DNA from: Aselliscus stoliczkanus
Taxonomy: Eukaryota > Chordata > Mammalia > Chiroptera > Hipposideridae
Assembly (NCBI GenBank): GCA_033961575.1
Contig: CM066734.1
Coordinates: 77,413,501 to 77,477,500 of the forward strand
Length of the DNA stretch: 64,000 nucleotides
Direction: 5' to 3'
The notes under the pieces: generated by a model
Databases searched by the model: none
What the model was told of the DNA's origin: nothing
What the model saw: the letters and a program-made list of their open reading frames with translations, nothing else
Program-made: the position numbers and the translations under genes
Part shown: positions 1-11,815 of the stretch, in pieces
Layout: each line of letters opens with the position of its first letter
Position numbering within the stretch: position 1 is the stretch's first letter

Positions 1-3000
1 TATGGGGATTAATAGGATATTTATCTCTTGCTTCTGTCTCAGATCCTTTAAACACAAAGGAGCAGCCCAAGCATGCGAGGGGATTTCCAATACCAACATT
101 TTCTCTCTATTACTGGTTTCGTAACCTTTAAAAAAAAAAATGGCAGTTTGAGAGAGAGAAAAGTGAGAGAGATAGGCATTATTATACTTCATGTGTGCAA
201 GTAATTTTTAATTGCATACTTTTCATCCTCTCACCTGTGCAAGAAATTAAATGCATTAGAATTAGTATGCTGAAGTCAATAGGAGAAGCAATAAAATATA
301 ACCAAATATAAAGGGTGCCCTTCATGCACATGCTTTATAGACATTTAATTCCCTGTGTGGATGAGATGTTTACTTATCTGGACCAGAGCTTCACACAAAA
401 CAAGAATTAGATTTTCTTTATTTTGAGCTTGCAATCCTACTACATTTAACAACTGTGGAATTGGGAAAGAAAAATAGATGCGGAGACAGACAATATTTGG
501 AAAAAAGAGCCTGGGCAAAGCTGAATTCCTCTTGTTTAGTTTGGTTTGAGAGAATGTAGAGAAAAAGAGATTGAATTGACACACACAAAAGCTACGAACA
601 CTTTTTTCTAAAACTCATTTTAGTTTATCCTCCCTGAACAAACTGCATAATATTTAGTGAAGTTCTGTCTTAGTCCCTGTTACCCCTTTAAAATTACTTG
701 ATGGTCAGGGGAGGATGGATGAGTTCATCAAAGATTGGCAAGACACTGCAGGTGGAGCAGGGGAATTCAGGTTTCACATAATATTTTGTCTGAAAATGAA
801 AGGTTCCCCATAAAATGAGTCACTATACTTTGTAAGCACACTGGCAAATATATGGTTATTTGGAGCTGTTACTTGATTTGTCTTAGAGATAAACAAAAAC
901 TAATATTAAGATCACATAAAGAAATATCAATTTAAACAGTCTCCCTAAAATCTAATATCAGGGATTTTATTATTGAGGGTTAATGTACCAAGACATAAAA
1001 CCTATACACTGTTACACATAACTGAAACATATCATCTCCTACTTAAAGGGAACTAATAGGTAAAAATAAGAGAATAGTCCTGAAAGAACTTTAGAAAGTT
1101 AAATAAACTTATAGCTTTGGTTCTCATTTTGATTATAATGAATTTCATTCTTTTACTACCCCATCCAAAGGTATTTTTTCTATATTCAATAAAGATTGTA
1201 TATATAGTTGATAAAGTATGTTTCTATTATGGGGCTGATTTATTCACAAAATACTGATTAATGGTACTTAGTGCTGTGCAGATTGGTTTAGGTTAGTTCT
1301 AACGTGTGTCCATTAAATGGAAGACTTCTAGTCAGGGTGGATACAGATTTTGTGGTGCCCAAAGTTTGTAAAAGTTTTGGAGTCCTTTTTAAGAAACAAA
1401 GTACACTATGACAAACACATAACTACCGGAACCCCACCCAGGACTTCAGAAAAGATATATTTTAGTGAGGGCCCTGAAGTTTAAGCTGCATTTGTTTCAT
1501 AGCTATAGAAAGCACAATTTTTTTTTTTTATCCTCTGAATTGGAAGCAAATGGCATTGACCTGGAAAAACAAAAATAAAAGAACACACTCTCCTTAGCTT
1601 TTCAATACAATGCTGAACAACATTTTCCTCAGCGTTCCAGCATCAAAATAGTGATAAATATGTCTTTCTAGCACGAGAGTGTAGACAACAGGATACAGAA
1701 TATCCTGGTGTTCTGGCTTTCCCCTTTGTATAGTATGTATGGAGAAGAGCCATGCCAATGTGGTTGGTCACTGCGTTATTACTGGTATATTTCCTTCTTT
1801 AACTTTAACATCTTTGACAGATTTTATTTGAACAGATGACATGCTTACATATTCCTGTGATGGCCTGGTATGCATGCTGGGTTTACAAATACCCAGGAAT
1901 GTTGGGTTTAGAAGCTGCCATGACATTTAGCACCCAAGGGGCTCTTTTTGGTCTGTGTTAGCTGTGCGTCTCAGGTGGGGTTGACGACTGTTCTTTCTAG
2001 AACTTGACAGTTGTATTTCCAATGTGAGGTGTGTTTCTTATTGCTTTCAGTGATGGGCTTAATCTAGGAGTAACAGAACTCTTTATTCCCCCTGGAGCCT
2101 TCAACACTCTAACATGTGGGACCAAGAACTGTCTTTTTTAGGGAGTGAGAGAAATTGCAAGTATATCTAAACAATTTTTGGGTAATATAATCTGTGAAAA
2201 CACTTCCATTATTCAACACTTCTGAGATGTGAAAATGATATAAACAAACCAAGCCGAAAGCACCATGGGACTGAATAGTAAAATAAAAGAATTAGCTAAA
2301 GCCTAAATGTTTTTGGTGGCTTCAGCTACTTAACATGCAACCAATAGGAAAGAGAGCAAAAGCTTTCATACCAGGAAAATAACTCTATAAATATTGAATT
2401 ATCTGTGACTAACCAATAGTAGAATTTATCAAACACTTAAACATATATATATATTTTTTAAACTGTATAGAACAGCTTTTTTTGGGTTTAGTAAATTTTA
2501 ATTCCTAGTTAGATGTATTTCACACACTTGGATGGAGCTGAAAAGCAATTCAATTATGCTTTATACTTATAAAATATTTGTGCAGGAGAAAATATTAAAC
2601 CCAAAGTTCAGAACATTGTAGAAAGGTAAAAAAAAATCTAAGGAAGTAAAAGTTAAGATCAATTTATCAACAAAATGATTTAAAGTTGAGATCCTAATTT
2701 TTAGTAACTTTAAGCCTTTATATAAAAGTTTAAGCCTTTAAAAAAGTTAAGCCTTTGAGTTTTTATATAAAAAACATATATTTTGTAGTTTTATTGAATA
2801 CATATTAATGTTTTAAAATAACTTAAACACCTTTTAGTTCTCTTAACTGTAATTTAGATTAAATACTAGATAAAGGATAGGCATAAAATGATAAGCCTTT
2901 TAAGGGAAACATATTTACTTCACATATGTTTTTTATTTTCCAAAATGATCCCAAACTCACATTGATTTTCAATATCATTTGACAGTATTTGGCATAACAC

Positions 3001-3012
3001 TTGGCATATGAT
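1..3012. other. Unique AT-rich intergenic or intronic DNA
   Basis: I see no gene, tRNA or clear mobile element here. Short ORFs on both strands are chance openings with no recognisable domain. Low-complexity patches include a run of A near 131-139, a GA-rich patch near 150-173, and a TATA run near 2443-2458. A short motif, taagccttt, occurs three times at about 2711, 2731 and 2748, which looks like a small local duplication. The 1740-2110 stretch is relatively GC-richer and free of repeats, but I cannot assign a function. Confidence 0.6.
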
Positions 3013-3690
3013 AGTCATATTAGTCTGGGTTCTGGTTTACAAGCCGCAAAAACAAGATCTGTCTAACTTATCAGAAAAGGAATTTATTGAAAGTGTTTTA
3101 GGCCATTACTCACAGGCTCAATGGAAAGACTGGAGAATCAGGCTCAAAACATGAACAGGAAACGAGGAAGCATAAGCACTAAGATTCTCAGCTCTGAGCA
3201 AGTTGCAAAGTTGTCTGGTCTGGTCCCCATGACCAAATACTTTGGCTGCTGAAGGTTGCCCTCGCAAAAGATATTAAAAATGATGCCTAAGGGCCGGCCG
3301 AGTGGCGTGGTGGTTAAGCGCTGGCCTGGGAAGTCAGCGGCCCCGGTTCGGTCCCACATGTGAGGGCCAGTGACACTGCCCTCAAAAAAAAAACAAAAAA
3401 AAACAAAACAAAACAAAAATTAAAATGATGCCTTTGTGTGTACATCCCAAATTCAACATCCTCTATCCTAGTTTATTTGGCTGAGCTTCGGTCAGATGCC
3501 TTACCTGCACCCTTACTGCCAGGGTCATGGAGAGCCAGTATCTGATTCGCTTCGGCGTGACAACTTATTCTCCATCTGAGACTTAAACAATGGGGGAATC
3601 TCTTCAACCAAATAATAAACTGTGGATAATGGTATACTAAAGAAAAGCAGATGTCCTCTATACTTGGCATTCCATAATATACAGACAGTC
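3013..3690. repeat. Unclassified old interspersed repeat, split by a SINE
   Basis: The two flanks of the SINE at 3289-3421 read like one older dispersed repeat. A stretch near 3075-3135 ('aggaatttattgaaag', then 'ggaaagactggagaatcagg') and another near 3465-3530 ('ggctgagcttcggtcag') have the look of an LTR or LINE 3' end seen often in mammals. I cannot name the family from memory, and it could be unique sequence. It contains no intact ORF. Confidence 0.3.
3289..3421 (+). mobile_element. Short tRNA-derived SINE (family A, A-tailed)
   Basis: The head reads gggccggccgagtggcgcgg, and a B-box-like GGTTCGGTCCC lies about 50 bases on. The body ends at 'gacactgccctc', followed by an A-rich tail with C interruptions. 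The copy is flanked by aaaatgatgcct at 3277-3288 and again at 3422-3433, a perfect 12-bp target-site duplication. The tRNA-like promoter identifies a pol III SINE mobilised by L1. It is the short form of the family, with no AATAAA in its tail. Confidence 0.9.
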
Positions 3691-4312
3691 AATTTTTGTT
3701 ATTCGTTGTAGTTCTATTCTATAATTTTCCCCATATTAGTGGCTATTATGCATTGTACCTAGGGAAAAACACAGGTCACATTTTCATCAGCTGACTAATA
3801 TATATCCTTATGTTATTTGCACTTCGGTTTAAAGACATCTTGTCTAATATATACTTTTGATTCATTAACATTGAATTCACAGCTAACAGCACTATAACAC
3901 ATGCCTAAATGAAGCTTGTCTTAGTACACACATTTTCTCGGTAATACACAACACAGGCTTTTTGCTCTTAAAATTCTAAACAGCACTTCGGCGCTATATT
4001 TGGGAGACGTTTTAAACAGCAAAACCACCAAAAAAAAAAGGCACAAAAATGCAAAAAGTGTGGTGCTAAATAAACTGCAAAAAAAGCCACTCATTTACAC
4101 TGTGATAGATAAAACAAGAAGGCAGAGTGTCACCTCATTCAATCTCTGCTGGGAATGTGAACACCCAGTAGCGGAAATCTTTCACAGCTCTGTACATGAG
4201 TATGTTTGCAAATGACAGCAAAAGTGCCATGAGTATTGATCTTGGGGTTACAAAAAATTTTATCAGATAGGTGAATTTTCAACTATAAAATCTGAGGCTA
4301 ATGTGGATAGAT
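3691..4312. other. Unique AT-rich DNA
   Basis: No gene or classified repeat is visible. A 71-codon plus-strand opening at 4000-4215 is lysine-rich because of an A-rich patch and has no recognisable domain. Confidence 0.55.
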
Positions 4313-4403
4313 TATACACACACACACACATATGTATACACACATATGTAGACATACATACATATAGTCATACATATATATGCATGTGTGTATATATATA
4401 TAT
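4313..4403. repeat. Mixed (CA)n / (CATA)n / (TA)n microsatellite
   Basis: A degenerate alternating purine-pyrimidine tract: CA repeats near 4316-4330, interrupted CATA units, and a pure TA run near 4391-4402. Confidence 0.85.
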
Positions 4404-4935
4404 GACAAGTACTATTGTGATTTTGAATACTGTAAAGCACACAAGTGTACATAAGAGCTGAAATCATAGTAATGTAAGACAATGATCTAACATATGCATA
4501 TATTCTACATTGTCATTGACACATTTCGACTTAAAATTCTTAGCATATTTCTATTATTAGATAAATGTGATAACATGGGAAATTATATATTTCTCTATTT
4601 GATTATCCAGGTTAATTGCTCATACTTTGAAAACCTTTTTATATCTATGAATTTTTATCATATGTAGGTTTTAGTTTGCTTACATATGTCAACATCTCTT
4701 AGTCATTATTTAAGTATTCATTATAAAAACCTAGTGCCCAAGTCCTGTATAATATTTCAGTTTTTTAAACTACATTTAAAAATAATTATCTAAGTAATTA
4801 TTTGCTCTCCTTTGTTCTGGGATACTTCAGATTGAAATAAAATTTTAATTTTATTTACACATTTGATGAGTTGAATAAACCTCATTAGTCAATGATTTCC
4901 CTGAGCATTTGGTTAATTAAAAATATTTAAACACA
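4404..4935. other. Unique AT-rich DNA
   Basis: No gene or classified repeat is visible. The stretch is about 70 percent A+T by eye and carries only short chance ORFs. Confidence 0.5.
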
Positions 4936-5049
4936 GGGGTGGCCAGTTAGCTCAGTTGGTCAGAATGTGGTGCTGATAACACCAAGGATGCAGGTTTTAT
5001 CCCTGCATGGGCTACTGTGAGCTGTGCCCTCCTTAAAAAAAAAAAAAAA
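4936..5049 (+). mobile_element. Ile-tRNA-like SINE (family B, single copy)
   Basis: The head 'ggccagttagctcagttggt' has the A-box of tRNA-Ile, and the anticodon loop region reads 'gctgataac' (GAT anticodon in frame). A decayed B box and the tail 'gagctgtgccctcc' plus about 15 A follow. Flanks 'ttaaacaca' and 'ttaaatcaca' look like an imperfect target-site duplication. Similar Ile-type SINEs are known in colugos (CYN) and bats, so the copy hints at lineage but does not fix it. It is not a tRNA gene: the B-box arm is degenerate and there is a poly(A) tail. Confidence 0.8.
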
Positions 5050-7239
5050 GTTAAATCACAAATAAGCCTAACCCCTGTCAACATTTCCACCTCTGGTTTC
5101 TTTCTGAACACTAGCAGAAAGTTGGTATGTCTTAGTGCTCTGAGTACTTAATATCTTCAATCCTTTTCAACTTTTTTGGTGGTGGTTCACTGATTTTTGT
5201 CCTTCGGTTTATGTCCATGGAGATAATAATATGAAATACATCTTATGAGAAAATTAAGAGAAAGAACTATCAGATTGAAAAGACCTGTTCCAGGTAGAAA
5301 ACCTTGGCAGACCTATAGTTAATATTGGCATTGTTGATACCTCTAGCAAAGATGGATCAGAAGAATAGTGTTAGGACTGGATTGAAGCAGAGGCTTGGAT
5401 CCAGGATATGTAGGCTTTTGCATTAACACAAGGTTGGTGAAAGGAGTCAGAACCAGAAAATCACAATAGGTAAAAGAGGTCTGGCAGACATCTGAGTTGT
5501 AGACTTTGAAGAGACCCAAATGAAATGTACGTGAGAAAGCAGGATTCAACATCTAAGAAGTCAGAGAATAAATATGATTGATTCTAGAAATTGCAGGCTG
5601 TTTGGCCTCTGTTCCATTTTTCACTATTTCTCAGGGCTTGAGCAAAAAAGCGGTGGAAAGTACGCAGGATAAGGTCAGACATGTTAAAGTAATCTTTTGG
5701 AAATAATAGATCTACAATAAAATTGGGTACAAGTGAATGAATTTTGGAAAGAAAGTGAATTTGGTTCTTGGATAATAATAGAGAAAAATAACAAAGACTC
5801 TAAGACCTAATATTTCATATATGCATTTATCTGAAGTAAAAGCAATTTCTCATGTCTAAAATAAGAAAACATAAATAAATACCATAATGCATTGATTTTT
5901 AAGATGGACTTTTCACATCTCTGCAAGCTGGAGGCATTTTACCATCATTGGCATCCTATAATTAAAATTGGATTATGGTTTTCTTCATGAAATATAAAAT
6001 ACAATAAGGTAACTTAAATTTGATTAAATGTGTTATTATTTCTTAAATTTAGAAAAATATATTCATTAATAAAAATAAGATTAATAACCAGCAAAATGTA
6101 CATTTAAAAATAACTTTAATATAACACTGTAATTTAACCCTAGAGATGGGTAGATCTCTTTCAGAGGTTAACTTCCTGTTATTTTGTTCAAAATTATTTT
6201 CCTATGTTTATATGTGTATTTTTCTCCATAAACAGTCTATAGTTTTCATACAATTCTAAATTAATAATCAAAAATGGAAAAAATCTTAATCATAGATGAT
6301 TATTTTTTAATAGTCCAAATGATGATTACATAGTAGTGATAATAAATATTTTCTAATTATTACATCAAAATAATTAATATAGGTAGATTATTATTATTAT
6401 TATTATTTTGATTTGTCATCTAATATCCAACAACTTAACAGACATGAATCCACCTAGATTCTAGTAGAATCTTTCATTTATATTCAGGAAGAAAAAGTAG
6501 AAAGTTCCCTTTACTATTCAAGTTCTCAAATCAAATATATCACTGTATTACATTTTTAGTGTCTAGAAAACAGTTCAATTTTCATATTGACATTTTAAAA
6601 AATTAAAATTAAGTATAAATCAAACTTCATAATTTTAGAATAATTTCTTCTAATTTCAAAAACAATAGATTTTTGGGGTAAAATATATGCAATAGGAACA
6701 AAAATTGTCAAACAAAATTGAACTATATGCACATCCTCATTTTAGGAAAAAAGAATTGATTAAGGATTGATGCATTTTTTCAAAGGGAAACTCAAAATAG
6801 CAGTCTTTTGATAATGAAGGTCAAAGCCCAAGCTACTGTGGAGAGTGGACAAAAAGAAAATATTCTTTCTTTAAAACAGTAATAGAAAATTGAGTTGTCC
6901 TTTGTCAATTAAATGACTCAAAAGGGAGGACTTTAGATTGCCCCCGAAGATACAAAAAAAAGAGGAAAAATTAAACTGGGAGGCCCTAAAAGTACAACAA
7001 CAATGTGAGAATTTGGGGAACAAAGAAAGGGAACTGAGTAAGACATTTTTTGTGATGGTTAGGAATTTAGGAACAATAATGCTTCCATTCAATTTTTAAT
7101 CGTTATTTTTTTGTTTTACTGTCATTATCCTCCAGTATACCATGGATTTGGTAGATGACCCACACAAAAACATCATGCTGTACTTCAAGAAATGAAATGG
7201 AATACAATACAAGCAAATACAGACATGCTTGAGGATGCA
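5050..7239. other. Unique AT-rich DNA with a short (TTA)n
   Basis: No gene is visible. A (TTA)n run lies at about 6388-6407. The minus-strand openings at 6871-7092 and 7096-7296 run through T-rich sequence and have no recognisable domain. The stretch 6000-6800 is extremely AT-rich. Confidence 0.5.
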
Positions 7240-7405
7240 ACCTTTACAGTCAGGCTTACCTAGGTTCAAAGCCTGGCTCCAACACATAACTACCATCCTC
7301 TCTGTTCTTCATTTACCTTACATCCAAAATGGGGGCAAAATGTATTTAATCCATAGACTTGTTTCAGGATTAAATCAATTAATGTATGTAAAATTCTTAT
7401 AACAT
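7240..7405 (+). repeat. MIR SINE remnant
   Basis: The order 'caggcttacctaggttcaaa', then 'cctggctccaac', 'ccaaaatgggggcaaaa' and 'ggattaaatcaattaatgtatgtaaa' follows the MIR consensus from its B box through the core to the 3' part. It is heavily diverged, as expected for an ancient mammalian element. Confidence 0.75.
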
Positions 7406-7775
7406 TGCTACGCATATATTAAAAATTATATAAAAGTTTTGGGATAAAATGACACATAGGGAACCTGAGCCGCCATCTGTGGCAGCTATTGGGCTCTTCT
7501 ACTCAGTAATTGAAAACTGAACAAAAATCAGGATTTCATGTAAAGTATCCTGGCAATTCTAAGTGCCCTCCTGAAAGCCCCTTTTGTGTGGCATATCAGT
7601 ATGTCTTAAAAATAGTGAGAGGAGGGATGAACCTATTCCAATATCATGGAATGGAAGCTTGAGTTTATTTTATAAAGATTTTAATAAAGGGTAACTCTTG
7701 AAGGCTACATATGCTGATTACATATGCAACATAGTAATTTTCCAGTCATCTCATTTCTCAGAAATACCCTCTGTT
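7406..7775. other. Unique DNA
   Basis: No gene or classified repeat is visible between the MIR and the long SINE. Confidence 0.45.
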
Positions 7776-7792
7776 AATAATATGATGTACAG

Positions 7793-8241
7793 GGCTGGCT
7801 AAGTGGCGAGTTGATTAAGAGCTGACTTGGGATGCCAGCGTCCAGTTTGGATCCCACATATGAGGGCCCGTGACACTGCCCTCTACAGCTAAGATGGTGA
7901 ACAACAACTCCACCTGGAGCTGGGCTGCTGTGAGTCCCTGGGGATGGCAAAGCTGCAGCCACTGTTGCAGTGGGCTGCCATAGGCTACAGTGAGCGGTTG
8001 GCAGCCAGCGTGAGTGGCTAACAGCTGGTGTGAGCTGCCAAGAGCTGCTGTGAGCGGCAGTCCAGAGGCCGGCGACTGATCTGACACACCTGAGAAGATC
8101 CTAATGATGACACCAACACGAACCCGTGAAGCGATGTCCTCCACAGCTAGACTGAAGAACAAAAGGACAGCAACTTGTCTGTTCCCCTTCCACGGTTCCC
8201 CAACTCTGTTCCCTGCCCCCAATTCCCCAATAAAATCTTTA

Positions 8242-8271
<30 letters not shown>
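7793..8271 (+). mobile_element. Long-form tRNA-derived SINE (family A, T+ tail)
   Basis: The head is the same as in the short copies ('gctggctaagtggcgag', then 'gagggcccgtgacactgccc'). The sequence then runs on for about 350 bases: a GC-rich block with imperfect gctgctgtgagc-like units, a block near 8100-8220, and the tail aataaaatcttt followed by (AAT)n. AATAAA next to TCTTT is the hallmark of T+ SINEs (polyadenylation signal plus pol III terminator). The copy is bounded by a perfect 17-bp duplication, aataatatgatgtacag, at 7776-7792 and 8272-8288, so the whole 479 bases moved as one unit. ORFs across it are shadows. Confidence 0.9.
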
Positions 8272-8278
<7 letters not shown>

Positions 8279-8288
8279 TGATGTACAG

Positions 8289-8975
8289 AATATATTTCTT
8301 TTCTCATAGTGTTAATAACATTTTTGTACTTTTGAATGAAATTTAAAGTGTCCAATAGTCATTATTATTTCTCTGAATTGAGCAGCATAAAAACCTCTGC
8401 ATTTTCATTGCTGTAAAGGAAAGATGTTGTCTTGAAAACTGGGAAACATAGGTCTTCTGGTTTTAAGTTGTTGTGTTCTACCATGCAAATTGCTCTATAT
8501 CTCAAGGACTCAATTTCATCATATTTTAAATGAAATCATTTAGTTAAATCATCCCTAAAGTACCTCCTGAACCTCACATTATATAATTTTAAGCATTCAG
8601 TAGCAGTTTGGTGGATTGAATTATAACAAGAGTACATTCATTTTGTAAAGCAAGCATTTTTCTTTTCTTTTTCCTTTTTGACAATGGTTATTCACTAGCC
8701 TGTGTTCAACTACCTCCAGTTTTCACCAAACTAGTCTCAAGTCTAAACACTTTAGGGTAACTCAGGTAATTCTTAATGATTTTTCTTTATGTTGGATAGT
8801 ATTGTATCTCAACCATATTTATTTGCAAACCTCTTCACTCTTTTAATTATAAAAAATTCAATGAAAAGTTGAATGAGTATTTAATCCAATAGCTGTAATT
8901 GGCTGCAGGTACTCATGACAATCCCAGTAGACAGGACATTTGATTGTGGTAGACTGACTTGCTCTACGTATTTAG
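8289..8975. other. Unique AT-rich DNA
   Basis: No gene or classified repeat is visible. A T-rich patch lies near 8650-8680. Confidence 0.5.
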
Positions 8976-9162
8976 AATTTTTTTTATTTTTAGTTTCAGG
9001 TGTACAAAGCAACAAAATAGTTAGACATTTACACCCCTCACAAAGTGGCAACCCTCCTCTCCAAAGCTACTACCCCTCTGACATCTTATATAATAGTTAC
9101 AATGCCACTGGCTATCTTCCTTATATTAGCTATACTCCATTGGCTATACTTCACCTCCAGTG

Positions 9163-9164
<2 letters not shown>

Positions 9165-9193
<29 letters not shown>
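9165..9193. repeat. (TG)n microsatellite within L1 3' UTR
   Basis: About 14 uninterrupted TG units inside the L1 3' UTR. Confidence 0.95.
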
Positions 9194-9195
<2 letters not shown>

Positions 9196-9559
9196 TTAAT
9201 TAATTATAGATGACATACAATAGTATTCTACTTCAACTTCAGGTGTATAGTGCATTGGTCATGCATCTGCACCATCTATTACATGATTACCTTGATAAGT
9301 CCAGTGTCCATCAGGCACCTTATTTGACCTCTACAACATTGTTGATTATATTCCCCCATACTGTATTTCATATCCCCATGACTATATTGTGTCTACTAAT
9401 CTCTCCATTGTATAAATGTACCACAGTTTCTTTATCCAGTCATCTACCAATGGGCATTTCAGTTGTTTCCATGTCTAGCTGTTATGAATAGTGCTGCAAT
9501 AAACAGGGGTGGATGGTTTTTTTTTTGAATTAGCTTTTTAGCTTTCTTTGGATAGATAC

Positions 9560-9859
9560 TCAGAAGTGGAATTGCTGGGTCATAATGTAGCTCCATTTCC
9601 AATTTTTTGAAGTGCTTTCATACTGTTTTCCATGGTGGCTACACCAATCTGCAATCCCACCAACAGTGTACATGGGTTCCCTTTTCTCCACATCTTCACC
9701 AACATTTTTTATTGATTTATTGATGATTGCCATTCTGACAGGAATGTGATATCTCATTGTGGTTTTTATTTGCATTTCTCTACTGATTAGTAATATTGAG
9801 CATTTTTTCATATGTCTGTTGGCTATCTGTATGTCCTCTTTAGAGAAATGTCTCTTCAT
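9560..9859 (-). pseudogene. L1 ORF2 C-terminal remnant
   Basis: The minus-strand translation begins [20 protein letters not shown] and continues through '[20 protein letters not shown]'. This is the well-known C-terminal segment of the L1 ORF2 protein, downstream of its reverse-transcriptase domain. The reading frame slips near '[21 protein letters not shown]', where the cysteine-rich motif of ORF2 should read through, so the copy is frameshifted. No endonuclease or RT domain is present because the element is truncated at about 9948. It is inactive debris. Confidence 0.85.
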
Positions 9860-9948
9860 GTCCTCTGCCCATTTTTTTAATAGGGTTGGGCTTTTTTGGT
9901 ATTGAGTTGTATGACAGATGTATCATTGGCAAATATCTTCTGTCACTA

Positions 9949-11523
9949 CTCTACCTATTTTTAAAGATTCTTGAGTCAGAACTACAAATCTACAGCAGTT
10001 GGTATTATAATTGCTGGTGGCAGGGAAATGGAAGCATTTAGATCTATAACATTGTCTGGGAGAAGAAAAAGAACAAAAAGCATGGACCAGAGATTACACT
10101 TAGAAGGCACTTATTTCTAGGATTTTTTTCTCCAGTTTCCTAAAGACTTTGCCTTAGTTATCCTTTACTATCTAATCTGCAGTTGTAATATCACTTACTC
10201 TAAATAGATGTTCTTCAGAACATGTAACACATAAAGACATTATTCATTTAACTATTGGAATTTGACAGATTTGTTTCTGGCATCAAGATTAGTAAACTGG
10301 GTCCACTTTGGTGAATATAAGGATCTAGAGCTGGGAGAGCTGATGGTAAGTAGATAACTAAATGGGAGTTAAAAATACCTTGGCAGGTGGTGGGGTTTTT
10401 ACGAAGAGAACAATGCATAAAAACAAAAGGGAGCTAATAGAAAAGTTCTCTGAAAACTTCCTTTGAATTTTATATTTTCCCTGAAAACTGGACCCAATCA
10501 AAGTTTCTAGGAAAACTGGTTAATTCAAAATGTAGATTCTCTAGCCTGAGGTGCTTAGAATTTATTCAGCTAAAGGCATTTGCTCTCTATATATGTTATT
10601 TTAGGATTATGATGCCAGATGTTTCTTGTGCAGGATGCTGGCAATGAAATTCTTCACATATTTACCTTTTGATTCCTATCTAAGAGGCTTAGACTGAATG
10701 CTGCATGACTAGAATAAAAATAAATACACAATCTTAAAATTTAATAACTTCTCACATAGATATTCTTATCAATCTTAATATCATTGATAGTAGGTAGTTT
10801 TCTCAATTTTTGTTGATTCTGTCTTGCCTGCAATCATACTCTATGAAATAAAATAAAAAATATATAATTACAGTCCTCTTGGTAGGCTGTTGACTATTTT
10901 GAGATAAAAAGCATTCTGTGCTGGCAGCAAAAAAGCAGCAGCAGTCTAATTTCCTCTAATCCACTAGGTACCTGCTTAATTACAACCTTCCATTTACTAG
11001 CTCTTTGGCTGTATTCCATATTTGCTTGTATATTTTTTCATTCAGTTTATCATCCATTTCTGTTTCATCTAGTAACATATACTACAGATTGTGCCTGTTT
11101 TGCTCCCCAGCACACATTCAATTGAGCCATTTCTATATTTTGTTGTAAAATTGATTTTAAGGTGTGTGTTTTTTGACTTGGAGAAAAAGACATTTATTAA
11201 AAAAGATTAGTCTTTAAAGTTGTTTTTTTTTTAAGTCAGAACATTATGGGAAATAACAGAAGAGTTTAGAAATCTTTTCAACTGTGAAATGATGAAGAAG
11301 GTGGCAGATGCTGAAAATAAAATGAGATGTTGGTAGAAGAGTTTTGCTGCCATATAATATATATTTTTAACTATTTTTAATGAAAGAAAAAGTTCTTAGG
11401 ACTAGTTTTCAAAATTGTTCTCTTGTATGTGTATACAGATCATGTAATTCTTTAAGTCACCCAAATATTGAATGAAGTTAATATAGAAAAAATTCATTTT
11501 TCATTCAATATACAGTTATTATT

Positions 11524-11527
<4 letters not shown>
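9949..11527. other. Unique AT-rich DNA
   Basis: No gene or classified repeat is visible. Poly(T) and poly(A) patches occur near 11222-11233 and 10850. Confidence 0.5.

Positions 11528-11556
<29 letters not shown>
11528..11556. repeat. (TA)n microsatellite
   Basis: About 14 TA units, preceded by a short TG start. Confidence 0.95.
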
Positions 11557-11559
<3 letters not shown>

Positions 11560-11699
11560 ACTGTATGCATGTAAAATATGTAAAGTTTCTGGACAGCTGA
11601 AGCAGTGTCGTCATTTTTGTAGTGTTAATATTATACTTGATGTATTAGAGTCAATAGAGTTAATGATATTGTGTCTGGTTTATAGTGAATTTATTCAAC

Positions 11700-11815
11700 T
11701 TAGATTGTAATCTACATGAAGGCAGGAAATGTGTCTAATATTTTTAGTACTATATTCTGGGAATGGGGCTAAATATAATGCCTGGCCCAAAGTAAATTCT
11801 TAATAATATTTAATG
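11700..11815 (+). repeat. L2 3' end remnant
   Basis: The words 'ctacatgaaggcaggaaatg', 'atgcctggcccaaagtaaat' and 'cttaataatattta' follow the 3' end of L2 (gagggcaggga... gcctggcacatag... caataaat). It is old and diverged. Confidence 0.6.

Larger units (their letters stand above)
8976..9948 (-). mobile_element. 5'-truncated L1 (3' UTR and ORF2 C-terminus)
   Basis: Read on the minus strand this is the end of an L1: ORF2 C-terminal coding at the high-coordinate end, then a 3' UTR containing a CA/TG microsatellite, then the A-rich 3' end at about 8976. On the plus strand the diagnostic 3' UTR words are 'tttcaggtgtacaaag' and 'cttcaggtgtatagtgcatt'. The flanks 'ctctacgtattta' (about 8962) and 'ctctacctattt' (about 9949) look like a diverged target-site duplication. 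The rest of L1 is missing, which is typical of aborted reverse transcription. Confidence 0.85.

Noticed and set aside
4936..5010. Possible tRNA-Ile gene
   Set aside because: The B-box arm is degenerate, the acceptor stem does not pair well, and a poly(A) tail with flanking duplication marks it as a SINE.
8104..8346. ORF with a poly-asparagine run
   Set aside because: The Asn run is the (AAT)n tail of a long SINE.
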